54,380 nt of DNA from Acidobacteriaceae bacterium (GCA_903970405.1 CAJCIT010000116.1:1-54380), one strand, 5' to 3'. Positions 7,608-17,319 are shown, counted from the first letter of the stretch. The notes: generated by a model not told the origin, from the letters alone. Program-made: numbers and translations.

Positions 7608-9107
7608 ATGTCCAGCTATATCGGCGCAGTGGATCAAGGGACCACCAGCTCGCGTTTTATTGTGTTCGATCGAACCGGGCGCATCGTCTCCGCCGCTCAG
7701 AAGGAGCATGAGCAGATCTATCCGAAGCCCGGTTGGGTGGAGCATGATCCGGAGGAGATCTGGCGCCGCACGCAGGAGGTTATTGCCTTCGCGATGGAAC
7801 AACGCGGCCTCCACGCCGCCGATCTCGCCGCCATCGGCATCACGAACCAGCGCGAGACCACCGTGGTCTGGAACCGCAAAACCGGCGCGGCTGTGGCGAA
7901 TGCTTTGGTGTGGCAGGATACGCGCGTAGCGCCGGAGGTCACTGAGTTCGTCAAACGCGTAGGCCAGGACCTGTTTCTGCACAAGACCGGCCTTCCGTTG
8001 AGTACCTACTTCAGCGGCCTGAAGATCCGCTGGATACTCGAGAATGTCCCTGGCGCGCGGCAGAAGGCGCGCGAGGGTGAACTTCTTTTCGGAAACATCG
8101 ACACGTACCTGGTTTGGAACCTCACCGGCGGCGCAAGCGGAGGCATTCATGTCACTGATGTCACCAACGCCAGCCGAACGCAGTTGATGAATCTTGAAAC
8201 GCTGGAATGGGACGACGAGATTCTGGACCTTTTTGAGATCCCGAAGCCGATGCTGCCCAGCATCCGGTCGAGCAGCGAAGAGTATGGGCAACTGAGCGCT
8301 GGACCGATGGCCGGCGTTCCTATTACCGGCATTCTGGGAGACCAGCAGGCGGCTCTGGTGGGGCAAGCCTGCTTTGACGCCGGAGAGGCCAAGAACACTT
8401 ATGGCACGGGCTGCTTCCTGCTGATGAACACCGGTGAAAAGCTGGTTCGTTCAAGGCACGGTTTGCTCACCACGGCCGCCTACAAGTTCGGTGACGCGCC
8501 TATCCACTATGCGCTGGAAGGGAGCATCGCCATAGCAGGCGCATTGGTGCAATGGCTGCGCGACAATCTGGGGATGATCGCGGCCAGCAGCGATGTGGAG
8601 TCGCTCGCCCGCGGCGTTGAAGACAATGGCGGCGTGTACTTCGTGCCGGCGTTTTCAGGGTTGTACGCGCCGTATTGGAAGGACAGTGCGCGGGGCGTCA
8701 TTGCCGGCTTAACCCGCTATGCCACGAAGGCTCACATTGCCCGCGCCGTGCTGGAATCGACGGCGTTTCAGACTCGCGAAGTGCTGGAAGCCATGGAGAA
8801 GGATTCGGGCATCTCGCTTCAGGTGCTGCGCGTGGATGGCGGCATGGTGGGAAACAATACGCTGATGCAATTCCAATCGGACATTCTGGACAGGGACGTG
8901 GTGCGTCCGGTGATCCGTGAGACAACCGCGCTAGGCGCTTCCTACGCGGCAGGCTTGGCGGTGGGCTTCTTCAGCGGCCTGGATGACCTACGCGCCAAGT
9001 GGGCAGCCGATCACACCTGGCATCCCGCCATGGAAGAGAACGCGCGCGAAGCTTATTACAGGAACTGGAAGAAAGCGGTGACGCGTTCGTTCGACTGGGT
9101 TGAGTAA
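7608..9107 (+). CDS. glpK: Glycerol kinase
   Basis: Predicted ATP-dependent conversion of glycerol to sn-glycerol 3-phosphate in the cytoplasm. Length 499 residues, as usual for GlpK. The N-terminal FGGY domain shows DQGTTSSR (9-16), the characteristic [16 protein letters not shown] and VWQDTR. The middle contains GDQQAAL and KNTYGTGCF, which bind nucleotide and glycerol, and a C-terminal FGGY domain has VDGGMVGNN. No glpF or glpD neighbour is present, so it stands alone after galM. The start is weakly supported by GGAG 16 bases upstream but gives the standard N-terminus. Confidence 0.93.
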   Translation: MSSYIGAVDQGTTSSRFIVFDRTGRIVSAAQKEHEQIYPKPGWVEHDPEEIWRRTQEVIAFAMEQRGLHAADLAAIGITNQRETTVVWNRKTGAAVANALVWQDTRVAPEVTEFVKRVGQDLFLHKTGLPLSTYFSGLKIRWILENVPGARQKAREGELLFGNIDTYLVWNLTGGASGGIHVTDVTNASRTQLMNLETLEWDDEILDLFEIPKPMLPSIRSSSEEYGQLSAGPMAGVPITGILGDQQAALVGQACFDAGEAKNTYGTGCFLLMNTGEKLVRSRHGLLTTAAYKFGDAPIHYALEGSIAIAGALVQWLRDNLGMIAASSDVESLARGVEDNGGVYFVPAFSGLYAPYWKDSARGVIAGLTRYATKAHIARAVLESTAFQTREVLEAMEKDSGISLQVLRVDGGMVGNNTLMQFQSDILDRDVVRPVIRETTALGASYAAGLAVGFFSGLDDLRAKWAADHTWHPAMEENAREAYYRNWKKAVTRSFDWVE

Positions 9108-9140
9108 GGGATCGAATAAGAAGGATGAGTGAAGGTCCGG

Positions 9141-10613
9141 CTATCGGGCCGCCACCTGCGCGCCGGGCTTTTCCGGCTCATTGCTGGGCCGCACCGATGG
9201 CACGCCCTCATCTTTGAGCGTTATCAGGAACGACACCAGCGCGTCCACCTCAGCCGGATTGAGCTGTTTCGCATAAGCAGGCATGTTGCCGCCGCCTTGA
9301 ATCACCTGTCGCACCAGTTGATCGTAACTCAGGCGGGAGGCGACGCCATCGAGCGCCGGCCCTCGCTCTCCGCCAGTGCCGCCGAGCATGTGGCAATTGC
9401 GGCATTGCTTGTTCTGTAACACGGCGGCGCCGCGTAACTCCACCGGCTTGAGATGTTGAAGATACTTCACGGGCACAGCGTCGCTGCTCCAGGCATCCAT
9501 CTTCGGCGACCAGGGCGCCCTTTGCCCAAGGTAAGTCAGAACGCCGAGCACCAGCATGATGAAGATCACGGCCAGCACGGCCACCGGACGGCGCCGGTAA
9601 CTCTTCTCCCCGGTGCCCGAGATAAACGGCAGCGCCAGCAGGAACAGCAGCAGGATGCCAGGCGCCACGAACAGAACAAACTCCTCCATCCAATCCGGCA
9701 GCAAAGCGAGCGCCGCGAATATCGAGAGGAAGTAGAAATCAGGCCGCGGGACCGTATCCACGCGAGCCGGCGTCGGCGGACCGGAGGGACCGGATGGCCC
9801 AAAAATTCCCGCGCATGTCAGAATCGCGATGATCACGAGGCCGGCAAAGATCAGGTCCTTGCCAATGGCGTGCGGCACAAACGGTACGCCGTCCTTCTTG
9901 ATGATCTCCGCATATTCGGCGTCATAAGTGGCCCGGTGAACCTCGCGGCCCGGTTGCGGGTATTCGTTAATGCCCTTGGTCAGGACCAGCCGCAGATGCA
10001 GGCTGACGAACGCAATGATGGCGCCCGGCACGATAAAGACGTGGAGCGTGAAGAAGCGCGATAGCGTCTCGCCCGCGATGATAGGCCCGCCCAACAGCAG
10101 TTGGACCATGCGGCTTCCGATCAACGGAATGCGCCCAGTGATTGACGCGCCAATACCGAGACCCCAGTAGGCGTCCTCGTCGAAACGCAATACCTGACCG
10201 CTGAATGCCATCGCCAGCGTCAAAATCATCAGGAAGATGCCGCTAATCCACGTCAGTTCGCGCGGATACTTATAGGCGCCGAATAAGAACACCTGGATCA
10301 TATGCAACGTCATGATGAACACCATGAAGTTCGATCCCCAGTTATGCAAGGCGCGCAGATACAGGCCCAGAAACTGGCTGTGGTTCAGATATTGCAGGCT
10401 GGTGTAGGCCTCATTTGTGGAGGGCACATACACGAAGGCTAGGCAAGTGCCGGTAATGATCTGGATAATGAAACACAGTAAAGTCGCGCTGCCGAACACA
10501 TAGAACCAGCTTCCCGCGCTCGCCGGAACGTAGTGTCCGGCCGTGGACGCGAAGAGCTTGGAGATGAACAGCCGATCGTCTAACCAGAGCGCGATGGAGC
10601 GCAGCGTTTTCAT
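9141..10613 (-). CDS. Cytochrome b6-type subunit fused to a c-type cytochrome
   Basis: A 490-residue membrane protein, probably the quinol-oxidising core of a bc-type complex. Residues about 1-210 form a cytochrome b core with haem ligands H90/H104 and H191/H206. The second pair has 14 residues between the histidines, the spacing of b6f rather than bc1 complexes. A subunit IV-like part follows (about 250-365) with PDFY at 291-294 where the quinol site usually has PEWY. After the last helix comes a c-type haem domain with CRNCH at 404-408 and a distal Met in NMPAY. It is the last gene of the respiratory operon, 40 bases after the Rieske gene, and converges on glpK. Confidence 0.88.
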   Translation of the reverse strand: MKTLRSIALWLDDRLFISKLFASTAGHYVPASAGSWFYVFGSATLLCFIIQIITGTCLAFVYVPSTNEAYTSLQYLNHSQFLGLYLRALHNWGSNFMVFIMTLHMIQVFLFGAYKYPRELTWISGIFLMILTLAMAFSGQVLRFDEDAYWGLGIGASITGRIPLIGSRMVQLLLGGPIIAGETLSRFFTLHVFIVPGAIIAFVSLHLRLVLTKGINEYPQPGREVHRATYDAEYAEIIKKDGVPFVPHAIGKDLIFAGLVIIAILTCAGIFGPSGPSGPPTPARVDTVPRPDFYFLSIFAALALLPDWMEEFVLFVAPGILLLFLLALPFISGTGEKSYRRRPVAVLAVIFIMLVLGVLTYLGQRAPWSPKMDAWSSDAVPVKYLQHLKPVELRGAAVLQNKQCRNCHMLGGTGGERGPALDGVASRLSYDQLVRQVIQGGGNMPAYAKQLNPAEVDALVSFLITLKDEGVPSVRPSNEPEKPGAQVAAR

Positions 10614-10653
10614 TGGCGTGCCTTGAACGGTCTGAGTATGCTTACTCGTTCGA

Positions 10654-11211
10654 TCACGTTCGATCCTCTTCAGTAGGGTTGCTCAGGGTCGGCAGGTAAC
10701 CGCCCTTGATTTGCACCAAGCCATTCTCCACCTTGGCTCGATACTTGAACAGGCCGCGAGGCGGAGGCCCGGAAGCGCGCGAGCCATCGGAATAGTAGAC
10801 GCCGCCGTGACAGGGGCACATGAAAAGCTCCGACTCTTCGAACCACCGGACGGGGCATCCCAAGTGGGTGCAATTCACAGCGAAAATCTGGAACTTGTCG
10901 CCGGGCAGATGCCGGACATAGCAGGGAATATCGGCCGTCTCGCCATCCCAAGGGCGCGTGAAGGGATTGCGGTAGATCGTCAGCCGGGTCTGCTCAAGGG
11001 GAAAATCGTCGATTTTGCCCAGGGTGATCCAATCGCTTGAAATGGTCTTCCTGAAGAAACTGGAGAAGACAAAGCCGACCAGCGGAATGGCAAGCATCGC
11101 CACGCCGATGGCATTCAAAGCCGCTCCCGCGCCGAACAGAAACATGTTGCGGCGCGTCATGGGCGGCGCTTTCTCAGGCGTGTGCGAATGTTCGGACGGA
11201 GGCGGGTTCAT
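10654..11211 (-). CDS. Rieske iron-sulfur protein
   Basis: A 185-residue membrane-anchored [2Fe-2S] subunit that should take one electron from quinol. The cluster boxes CTHLGC (114-119) and CPCH (132-135) are intact and give the Cys-His/Cys-His ligands. An N-terminal hydrophobic helix (about 25-50) is preceded by TRRNMFLFG, resembling a twin-arginine motif, as expected for a protein exported folded. Its ATG overlaps the stop of the upstream cytochrome c gene by 4 bases (ATGA), so translation is probably coupled. Partner of the b6-c fusion encoded next. Confidence 0.92.
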   Translation of the reverse strand: MNPPPSEHSHTPEKAPPMTRRNMFLFGAGAALNAIGVAMLAIPLVGFVFSSFFRKTISSDWITLGKIDDFPLEQTRLTIYRNPFTRPWDGETADIPCYVRHLPGDKFQIFAVNCTHLGCPVRWFEESELFMCPCHGGVYYSDGSRASGPPPRGLFKYRAKVENGLVQIKGGYLPTLSNPTEEDRT

Positions 11212-11963
11212 GGGTTTTGCTCCTGTAGGTTAGTCGGCACTACCGTTATTGGCTTCACCTTGGAGTAAGTGGGCCGCAATGACGCGAGCCACGCCACGAC
11301 ATCCGAGATTTCCTGACTCGCGATCGGATGCGGCGGCCGATGCCGCCAATCGGGCATTCCGAAGTCGGGTCGGCCAACAACGATTGTGGTGCGCAGTCCC
11401 TGGTTGCTGGCGATGGCGACATAGGAGGGCGTCGCAACCGGGCCAAACGCCGAAGCCCCTTTGCCCGTGCCATGGCAGAAAGCACAATTCTGAAGATAGA
11501 CGTGGTGGCCGCGGTCAGGGTCGCCAGGTTCCAGGCCAGACTGAATGGAATCCTCTTCAGAGTAAGGCGGGAGGGGAGGGGCGCCGGCATCCGCCTTCTT
11601 GCCCCAGTGGCTCTCCAGGCCATCCACCAGGGCATCCAGTTGCTTGCCGCTGAGCGGACCGGATTCGGATGGGCCAAAGGCAGGCATCGGCGTACCCGCG
11701 ATGCCGTGCTCCACAACAGCGCGAATGGTTTCTCGTGTCACAAAGGCAAGGTAAAGCGGATCGCCGATGCGCGGACCCGGACCGTGCGTTCCGTCCGCGC
11801 CGTGGCAACCTGCGCAATTGGTGCCGTAGAGCTTGCCGAAATCCGTTGTGGTGGACGGCTGGTCCTCTTCGTTCACGGGCGGATGTCCGCAGGAGCCGGC
11901 ACACAGCACGCCGAGCGAAAGCAGACCTATACCGAGGGCGTTGAGCCCGTTTGGCCGTGGCAT
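11208..11963 (-). CDS. Dihaem c-type cytochrome lipoprotein
   Basis: A 251-residue exported protein with a lipoprotein signal (LCAGSC, lipidated C25) and two cytochrome c domains. The first haem box is CAGCH in LYGTNCAGCHGADG, the second CAFCH in VYLQNCAFCHGTGKG, each with a later Met ligand candidate (GTPMPAF, FGMPDW). It would shuttle electrons between the bc-type complex and the caa3 oxidase from the outer face of the inner membrane. The start codon shares one base with the stop of the upstream gene (TGATG). Confidence 0.88.
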   Translation of the reverse strand: MPRPNGLNALGIGLLSLGVLCAGSCGHPPVNEEDQPSTTTDFGKLYGTNCAGCHGADGTHGPGPRIGDPLYLAFVTRETIRAVVEHGIAGTPMPAFGPSESGPLSGKQLDALVDGLESHWGKKADAGAPPLPPYSEEDSIQSGLEPGDPDRGHHVYLQNCAFCHGTGKGASAFGPVATPSYVAIASNQGLRTTIVVGRPDFGMPDWRHRPPHPIASQEISDVVAWLASLRPTYSKVKPITVVPTNLQEQNP

Positions 11964-12871
11964 CAGCGATCACCATGCGGCGGCGGCTGGCCGTCGTTCG
12001 GCTTGATTGGTGGCGGAAGTCCCATGCTTTCGACGCCCGCCCGGTAGGCGAACGGCCAATTCTGCATGGTCTCAATGTGGTGGGTGCGAGCGATCACGAA
12101 GCCGCCCACCAGGCCGAAGCCGAGTTGGCAGACCACGAACCAAGGCCAGTTGATGCGCTGGTTCAGCAAAGGGTTGATGAGCTCCAGCGAAGCCGCAACC
12201 AGTCCTGACCAGAAAACAGGCGCCAGGATGCCCGCCCAAAGCGGGGCGCGCTTTGGGAACATGGGTAGCGTCACGGCGTAGAGCATGCCCACCAAAATCG
12301 AGATGCAGCCGTGGCCTACGGTGGCGGCCATCAGAGCTTTGGCGTTGAATTGATTCAGCGCCACGTCGCTGGCGCGCGAGAGCTCTGGCATGACGCCGGC
12401 TGCCAGAAGATTAATGGGATACCAGATGCTGCCATGCGCAATCTGGCCGTAGAGGCAAGCCAAAATCGCCATGGCCAGCCCGCCGGCAAGTCCCCCTTTG
12501 ACGCCGGCACTATAAGGATGAATCTCCTCGGGAATGCGGACACGGTGCCTGCTTTCGCCGGCTTTCAGGTTTGCCACGCTGCGGATGCTGACGCGAACGG
12601 GGTCAGCGCGTTCATACGGATGCCGGTGCGGCACGAACTCGTGCTCTTCGTGAGGAATCACCTGACGCCACCAGCCGTATGCGGCCCGGAAAGCAATTAA
12701 AAAGCCGGCAATGCTGACGGCATAGTGCGTCACCAGGCCCCCCAGCATCAGCGTGACGCCAAAGGCCATGACCATCGGCCAAAAGGACGAAGCCGGCATC
12801 TCAACGCCCTCGTCGGGGTGAGCGCCCGCGCCGTGCTGCTCGGGTTTCGAAGGTTCAGCGTCCAATGACAT
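11963..12871 (-). CDS. Multi-helix membrane protein of the oxidase operon, function unknown
   Basis: A 302-residue protein not confidently assigned to a family. The N-terminal part has two close helices (about 31-70) and ends in a charged EEHEFVPHRHPYERAD stretch, recalling small oxidase subunit IV-type proteins. The C-terminal part has four or more helices with small-residue packing (GVKGGLAGGLAMAILACLYGQ) and conserved-looking histidines (VGHGC, RTHHIE). The ATG at 12871 lies inside the end of the subunit III gene, overlapping it by 17 bases, which implies coupled expression. It may be a structural subunit joining the oxidase and the bc-type complex. That role is inference. Confidence 0.75.
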   Translation of the reverse strand: MSLDAEPSKPEQHGAGAHPDEGVEMPASSFWPMVMAFGVTLMLGGLVTHYAVSIAGFLIAFRAAYGWWRQVIPHEEHEFVPHRHPYERADPVRVSIRSVANLKAGESRHRVRIPEEIHPYSAGVKGGLAGGLAMAILACLYGQIAHGSIWYPINLLAAGVMPELSRASDVALNQFNAKALMAATVGHGCISILVGMLYAVTLPMFPKRAPLWAGILAPVFWSGLVAASLELINPLLNQRINWPWFVVCQLGFGLVGGFVIARTHHIETMQNWPFAYRAGVESMGLPPPIKPNDGQPPPHGDR

Positions 12872-13442
12872 AGACCACCGTGAAAACAACAATCCAAACT
12901 GCGTCGACAAAGTGCCAGTACCAGGAGAGAAACTTGACTCGCCGTTCCTGGGTGGCAATCGGGAACCCGCTTACCGTTACGCCGAATACCAGTAGCAGAA
13001 AGATGAGGCCGACAATGACGTGGCTGGCATGCAATCCCACCAGCATGTAGAACGTGGTGCCGAACAGGTTTGTACCGACCGTAAAGTGCAGGTTATGGAT
13101 GAAGCGATACCACTCGATGCCCGTCTGCCGCAGGAACTCGGCTCCCAGGAGGATCGTGATCGCCCACCAGATCTTGAAGCCGCCCATTCGATGGCGCGTC
13201 AGTGCGCGCTCGGCCATCACGATGGTGGCGCTGCTCGAGAGCAGGCAGATGCTGGCCCAGATCGGGTACTCAAGAATGTCCTTTGGATACGGGCCATTCA
13301 GGCTCTTGCCGATGTAAAACAGGTAAGCCACCACAAAGATAGCGAACAGAGCGGACTCGGCCATGATCAGGCAGATAATCCCGACTGTCCCTTTATCGGG
13401 TTGCTTCAGTTGTTGAACGGGAGGCAGCGTCGCGGTGGCCAT
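12855..13442 (-). CDS. ctaE: Cytochrome c oxidase subunit III
   Basis: A 195-residue integral membrane protein with five predicted helices, the short form of haem-copper oxidase subunit III. It carries GLHASHVIVGLI and the typical C-terminal SWYWHFVDAVWIVVF. The subunit has no redox centre and stabilises subunit I. It starts 8 bases after the subunit I stop, and its end overlaps the next gene. Confidence 0.92.
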   Translation of the reverse strand: MATATLPPVQQLKQPDKGTVGIICLIMAESALFAIFVVAYLFYIGKSLNGPYPKDILEYPIWASICLLSSSATIVMAERALTRHRMGGFKIWWAITILLGAEFLRQTGIEWYRFIHNLHFTVGTNLFGTTFYMLVGLHASHVIVGLIFLLLVFGVTVSGFPIATQERRVKFLSWYWHFVDAVWIVVFTVVYVIGR

Positions 13443-13450
13443 GTTGGATG

Positions 13451-15133
13451 TCAGCGTTCGTACTTCCAGTCAGGATCTTCAGGATGCTTCAGATCCCATA
13501 GCGGGCGGCTGCTGCGCACTTCCGGGATCGCTTCGAAGTTATAAACCGGTGGCGGCGATGTGGTGGCCCATTCCAATGTCCACGCATCCCAGGGATCGTC
13601 GCCTACCTCCTTCTCCTTGAAGTAAGTCCACAGGATGTTCGCGACAAAGAGCGCGGTGGCGATAATCTGAATCGGCACGCCGATGGTGGAAATCAAGTTC
13701 CAGATTTCCCAACCCCGCCCGGCCTCATAGGTATAGATCCGCCTCGGCATGCCGAGAAAGCCGGCAAAATGCATCGGTATGAACGTCACGTTGAAACCGA
13801 TCGCAAAGAGCCAGAAGTGCCATTTGCCGAGCGTCTCATTCAAGCATTTGCCGGACACCTTCGGGAACCAGTAGTACATGCCGCCAAAGAGAGCGAACAG
13901 CAATGCGCCCACCAGCACGAAGTGGAAATGCCCGACCACAAAGTACGAATCGCTGAGCTGCCAGTCGAATGACGCGACTCCCAACATCACTCCCGTCAGT
14001 CCGGCCGCCAGAAACTGGAACAGAAATCCCAGACAGAAAAGCATGGGAGTGGCCAACCTGATCCTGCCGCCCCACATGGTTCCAATCCAGTTGAAGAGCT
14101 TGATCCCAGTGGGAATGGCGATGATCAGCGTGGAGGCGGCAAAGAACGTGTTCGAAAGCGATGTCATGCCGACCGTGAACATATGGTGCGCCCACACCCC
14201 CAAACTGATGAACCCGATAGCCACTACCGCTCCCACCATGGCGGGACGCCCGAAGATCGGCTTTCGTGAGAAGACGGGAATGATCTCCGAGACGCAGGCA
14301 AAACCCGGAAAAATCAGGATGTAGACCTCGGGGTGTCCGAAGAACCAGAAGAAGTGTTGCCAGAGGACGGCTGAGCCGCCCATCTGCGTGTCGAAGAAAC
14401 GGGCGCCCAGGAAACGGTCGGCCAGCAGCATGATCTGGCAAGCCGATAGCGGCGGCAGCGCAACAAGAATGAGGTACGAATCCAGGAACATCATCCACAC
14501 GAATAGCGGCATCCGCGCCAGCGTCATGCCTGGGCAGCGCATGGTCAGCGTGGTCACGATGATGTTGATCGCGCTTGCCAGCGAACCGACGCCCGTCAAA
14601 AGAATGCCGAGAATCCAATAGTCTGTGGATGCGCCGCGTGAAAAAGCGCGCCCCGTCAGCGGCGAATAGGCGAACCAGCCCACGTCTGGGGCAGTACCCG
14701 CCCCTGACAATCCGCCGCCGCCCAGATAGCTGAAGTAGAGCAGCAGGCCGCCGAACAGGAAAATCCAAAAACCGAAGGCGTTCAAGCGGGGAAACGCCAT
14801 GTCACGGGTGCCAATCATCAGCGGAACCAGGTAGTTCGCGAATCCGGCCAGAATCGGCATGCCCACCAGGAACACCATCGTGGTCCCGTGCATCGTGAAC
14901 ATGCGGTTGAAGGTGTCGGGCGCTACGAAGTGGTTGTTCGGAATCGCCAGTTGAATCCGCATCACCGTCGCCATCAACCCAGCCACCACCAGGAAGACGA
15001 TGGACGACATGACATACATGATTCCCAGGCGCTTGTGGTCTACCGTGGCTACCCATTCGTAAAAGAGCGTCGAGAGCGACCATTCGCGGGGACGCCGAAT
15101 GGGCCGGTCGAGTGGGTAATCTAACGTTGCCAT
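13451..15133 (-). CDS. ctaD: Cytochrome c oxidase subunit I
   Basis: The 560-residue catalytic subunit that reduces oxygen and pumps protons. Twelve helices are expected. The low-spin haem ligands are H82 and H404, the active-site haem ligand H402 (GHFHF), and copper B is bound by H267, H316 and H317. The His-Tyr pair H267/Y271 within GHPEVY is present, and E269 marks an A1-type oxidase with a D-channel glutamate. It lies 16 bases after the subunit II stop in the same operon. Confidence 0.96.
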   Translation of the reverse strand: MATLDYPLDRPIRRPREWSLSTLFYEWVATVDHKRLGIMYVMSSIVFLVVAGLMATVMRIQLAIPNNHFVAPDTFNRMFTMHGTTMVFLVGMPILAGFANYLVPLMIGTRDMAFPRLNAFGFWIFLFGGLLLYFSYLGGGGLSGAGTAPDVGWFAYSPLTGRAFSRGASTDYWILGILLTGVGSLASAINIIVTTLTMRCPGMTLARMPLFVWMMFLDSYLILVALPPLSACQIMLLADRFLGARFFDTQMGGSAVLWQHFFWFFGHPEVYILIFPGFACVSEIIPVFSRKPIFGRPAMVGAVVAIGFISLGVWAHHMFTVGMTSLSNTFFAASTLIIAIPTGIKLFNWIGTMWGGRIRLATPMLFCLGFLFQFLAAGLTGVMLGVASFDWQLSDSYFVVGHFHFVLVGALLFALFGGMYYWFPKVSGKCLNETLGKWHFWLFAIGFNVTFIPMHFAGFLGMPRRIYTYEAGRGWEIWNLISTIGVPIQIIATALFVANILWTYFKEKEVGDDPWDAWTLEWATTSPPPVYNFEAIPEVRSSRPLWDLKHPEDPDWKYER

Positions 15134-15149
15134 GGGTTGGTGTCGCTCG

Positions 15150-16187
15150 CTACTTGAGGGTCTCCAGATACGCGGCTACATCCTTGATTTGCTGCTCAGT
15201 GAGTTGCATCGCGGGCATGAAGTTGCCCGGCTTCGCCACCTGCGGATCGCGAATCCACTCGCGCAGGTGCTCGGGCGTGTTTGTGATTACGCCCGAGGCC
15301 AGGGTCAGACGGCTGGCAACGTGGGTCAGATCAGGACCGAACTTTCCGCGCCCCGTGTGTCCGGCTTGCGCCGGCGTGTCCCGAATCGCATGGCAGTTCA
15401 CGCAGGCCAGTGACTCGAATGTCGCGCGGCCCGCCGCCGCTGACGCGTCCTCGGCCGCAACCTGCTGCTGGCTCGCGACCCAGGCCTCGAACTCCGCCTT
15501 CTGATGGACGATCACCTTCAAGAGCATCCCCGCGTGTTGGGTACCGCAATACTCCGCGCAATTTCCAAAATAGATGCCAGTTTCGCGCGGATCGATCCAC
15601 ATTACGTTTTCGCGATTCGGAATCACGTCCGTTTTGCCCGCGAGTTGCGGCACCCAGAAGCTGTGAATCACATCCATCGATTGCAACCGGAGAACCGTCG
15701 GCGTCTCGCCGGGCTTTTCGCTGACAGGCACGTGCAACTCGTTCGCGGTGGTAAAACCGTAGTCCGGATAACGAATCTCCCACCACCATTGGTGGCCCAC
15801 CACGGTTGCGTGAATCGCGTCTTTTGGAATGGGATGATCCTGGACACCCGCCACAACTCGGGCCGTCACCCCGATCAGCACAAACACAATCAACAGCGGA
15901 ATCACGGTCCAGGCAATTTCAATCTGCGTGCTTCCGTACACCTGAGGAGGCTCTGTGAGATCATCGCCGGGGCGGCGGCGGAAGCGGAAAATCGCGTATG
16001 CGGCAACGGTGGCGACTACCAGGAAAATGCCTGCGGCGATTGAGAGAACCAAGATCGCGGATTGCCGCACCGCGTCGCCGGGCGTGGCTACAGTCTGGAA
16101 TATGTTGCCGACGCGGCGTTCTTCCAGACCGGCGAGGATGGCGGGACTCAGCGTGAGGGCTAGCAGACGTCGAAACCGTTTAGTCAT
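15150..16187 (-). CDS. ctaC: Cytochrome c oxidase subunit II with C-terminal cytochrome c (caa3 type)
   Basis: A 345-residue subunit that receives electrons and passes them to the CuA centre. Two N-terminal helices are followed by the cupredoxin domain with H175 and the CuA motif C210-x3-C214-x3-H218-x2-M221 (NCAEYCGTQHAGM). A c-type haem domain follows (CVNCH at 262-266), which defines caa3 oxidases. The ATG at 16187 is preferred to an in-frame TTG at 16211, which adds eight residues before the basic MTKRFRR start. First gene of the seven-gene respiratory operon. Confidence 0.94.
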   Translation of the reverse strand: MTKRFRRLLALTLSPAILAGLEERRVGNIFQTVATPGDAVRQSAILVLSIAAGIFLVVATVAAYAIFRFRRRPGDDLTEPPQVYGSTQIEIAWTVIPLLIVFVLIGVTARVVAGVQDHPIPKDAIHATVVGHQWWWEIRYPDYGFTTANELHVPVSEKPGETPTVLRLQSMDVIHSFWVPQLAGKTDVIPNRENVMWIDPRETGIYFGNCAEYCGTQHAGMLLKVIVHQKAEFEAWVASQQQVAAEDASAAAGRATFESLACVNCHAIRDTPAQAGHTGRGKFGPDLTHVASRLTLASGVITNTPEHLREWIRDPQVAKPGNFMPAMQLTEQQIKDVAAYLETLK

Positions 16188-16302
16188 CGAAGGAAACGCC
16201 GCGGCGGTCAAGTAAAAATCTTGTCAGGCATTAGATGGCCACGTCAAGCTGTAATCGCCGTTATCGCAAAGTCGACTGACACAGAATGGGTTGGAGGCGA
16301 AC

Positions 16303-17319
16303 ATGGAAAAGAAGATCAAATGGGGCGTGCTCGGCGTCGCGAACATTGCCGTGAAGAAGGTCATCCCAGGCATGCAAAAAGGGGCGCTCTGTGAGGTGGT
16401 TGCCATTGCGTCGCGCGACGGCGAGCGCGCGAAAGCCGCCGCGGCGCAGCTCGGGATTCCCAAAGCCTACCCGGGCTACGAAGAATTGTTAGCAGACCCC
16501 GAGATCGATGCGATTTACAACCCTCTGCCCAATCACCTGCATGTGCCCTGGTCCATCGCCGCCGCCAGGGCAGGGAAGCATGTTCTCTGCGAAAAACCGA
16601 TTGGGTTGTCCGTGAAGGAAACGCTGGAGCTGATTGCCGCCCGAGATGCCGCGGGCGTCCAGATCGGCGAGGCGTTCATGACCAGGACCCATCCCCAATG
16701 GCTGCGGGCGAAGGAGATTGCCCAGAGCGGCGAACTGGGCGAAGTGAAATCGGTGCTGGGCGCCTTCAGTTACTTCAACGCCGACCCGGCCAACATCCGC
16801 AACATTCCCGAGTGGGGCGGCGGCGGGCTGATGGATATCGGTTGTTACCCCATCACTATGTCGAGGTTTCTCTATGGCCGGGAGCCCAAGCGCGTTCTGG
16901 CCTCGATTGAGCGCGATCCCCAGCTCGGCACGGACCGGCGGACTTCGGCCTTGCTCGATTTCGATCCTGGCGAGTGCGTTTTCTCCTGTAGTACCCAGTC
17001 AGTGGCCTTCCAGACCATGCAGATCCTGGGGACCAAGGCGCGACTTGAAATCGAGATTCCCTTCAACGCCCCTCCGGACCGCCCGTGCCGGATCGACATC
17101 GACACGGGGAAAGACCTCTTCGGCGGCGGCCGGCGTACGGAGGAGTTCGCCGTCTGTGACCAATACACGCTTCAGGGCGATGCCTTCTCAAAAGCGATTC
17201 TTGAAAACAGTCCGGCGCCGGTGCCTCTTGAAGACGCGCTGGGCAATATGGCGGTGATTGAGGCTCTGTTTCGGTCGGGCGAGTCCGGGTGTTGGGAAAG
17301 ACCGAACAGCGGGGCGTAG
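16303..17319 (+). CDS. Gfo/Idh/MocA-family NAD(P)-dependent oxidoreductase
   Basis: A 338-residue cytoplasmic dehydrogenase, probably acting on a sugar or cyclitol. The Rossmann motif GVLGVANIA lies at 8-16 and the catalytic EKP lysine motif at 97-99. A GGGLMDIGCYPI stretch comes from the substrate-binding domain, where the Asp and Tyr are typical of this family. The ATG at 16303 is chosen over an upstream TTG because GGAGG ends 5 bases before it. The substrate cannot be read from the sequence, and the neighbours (oxidase operon, DinB protein) do not help. Confidence 0.88.
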   Translation: MEKKIKWGVLGVANIAVKKVIPGMQKGALCEVVAIASRDGERAKAAAAQLGIPKAYPGYEELLADPEIDAIYNPLPNHLHVPWSIAAARAGKHVLCEKPIGLSVKETLELIAARDAAGVQIGEAFMTRTHPQWLRAKEIAQSGELGEVKSVLGAFSYFNADPANIRNIPEWGGGGLMDIGCYPITMSRFLYGREPKRVLASIERDPQLGTDRRTSALLDFDPGECVFSCSTQSVAFQTMQILGTKARLEIEIPFNAPPDRPCRIDIDTGKDLFGGGRRTEEFAVCDQYTLQGDAFSKAILENSPAPVPLEDALGNMAVIEALFRSGESGCWERPNSGA

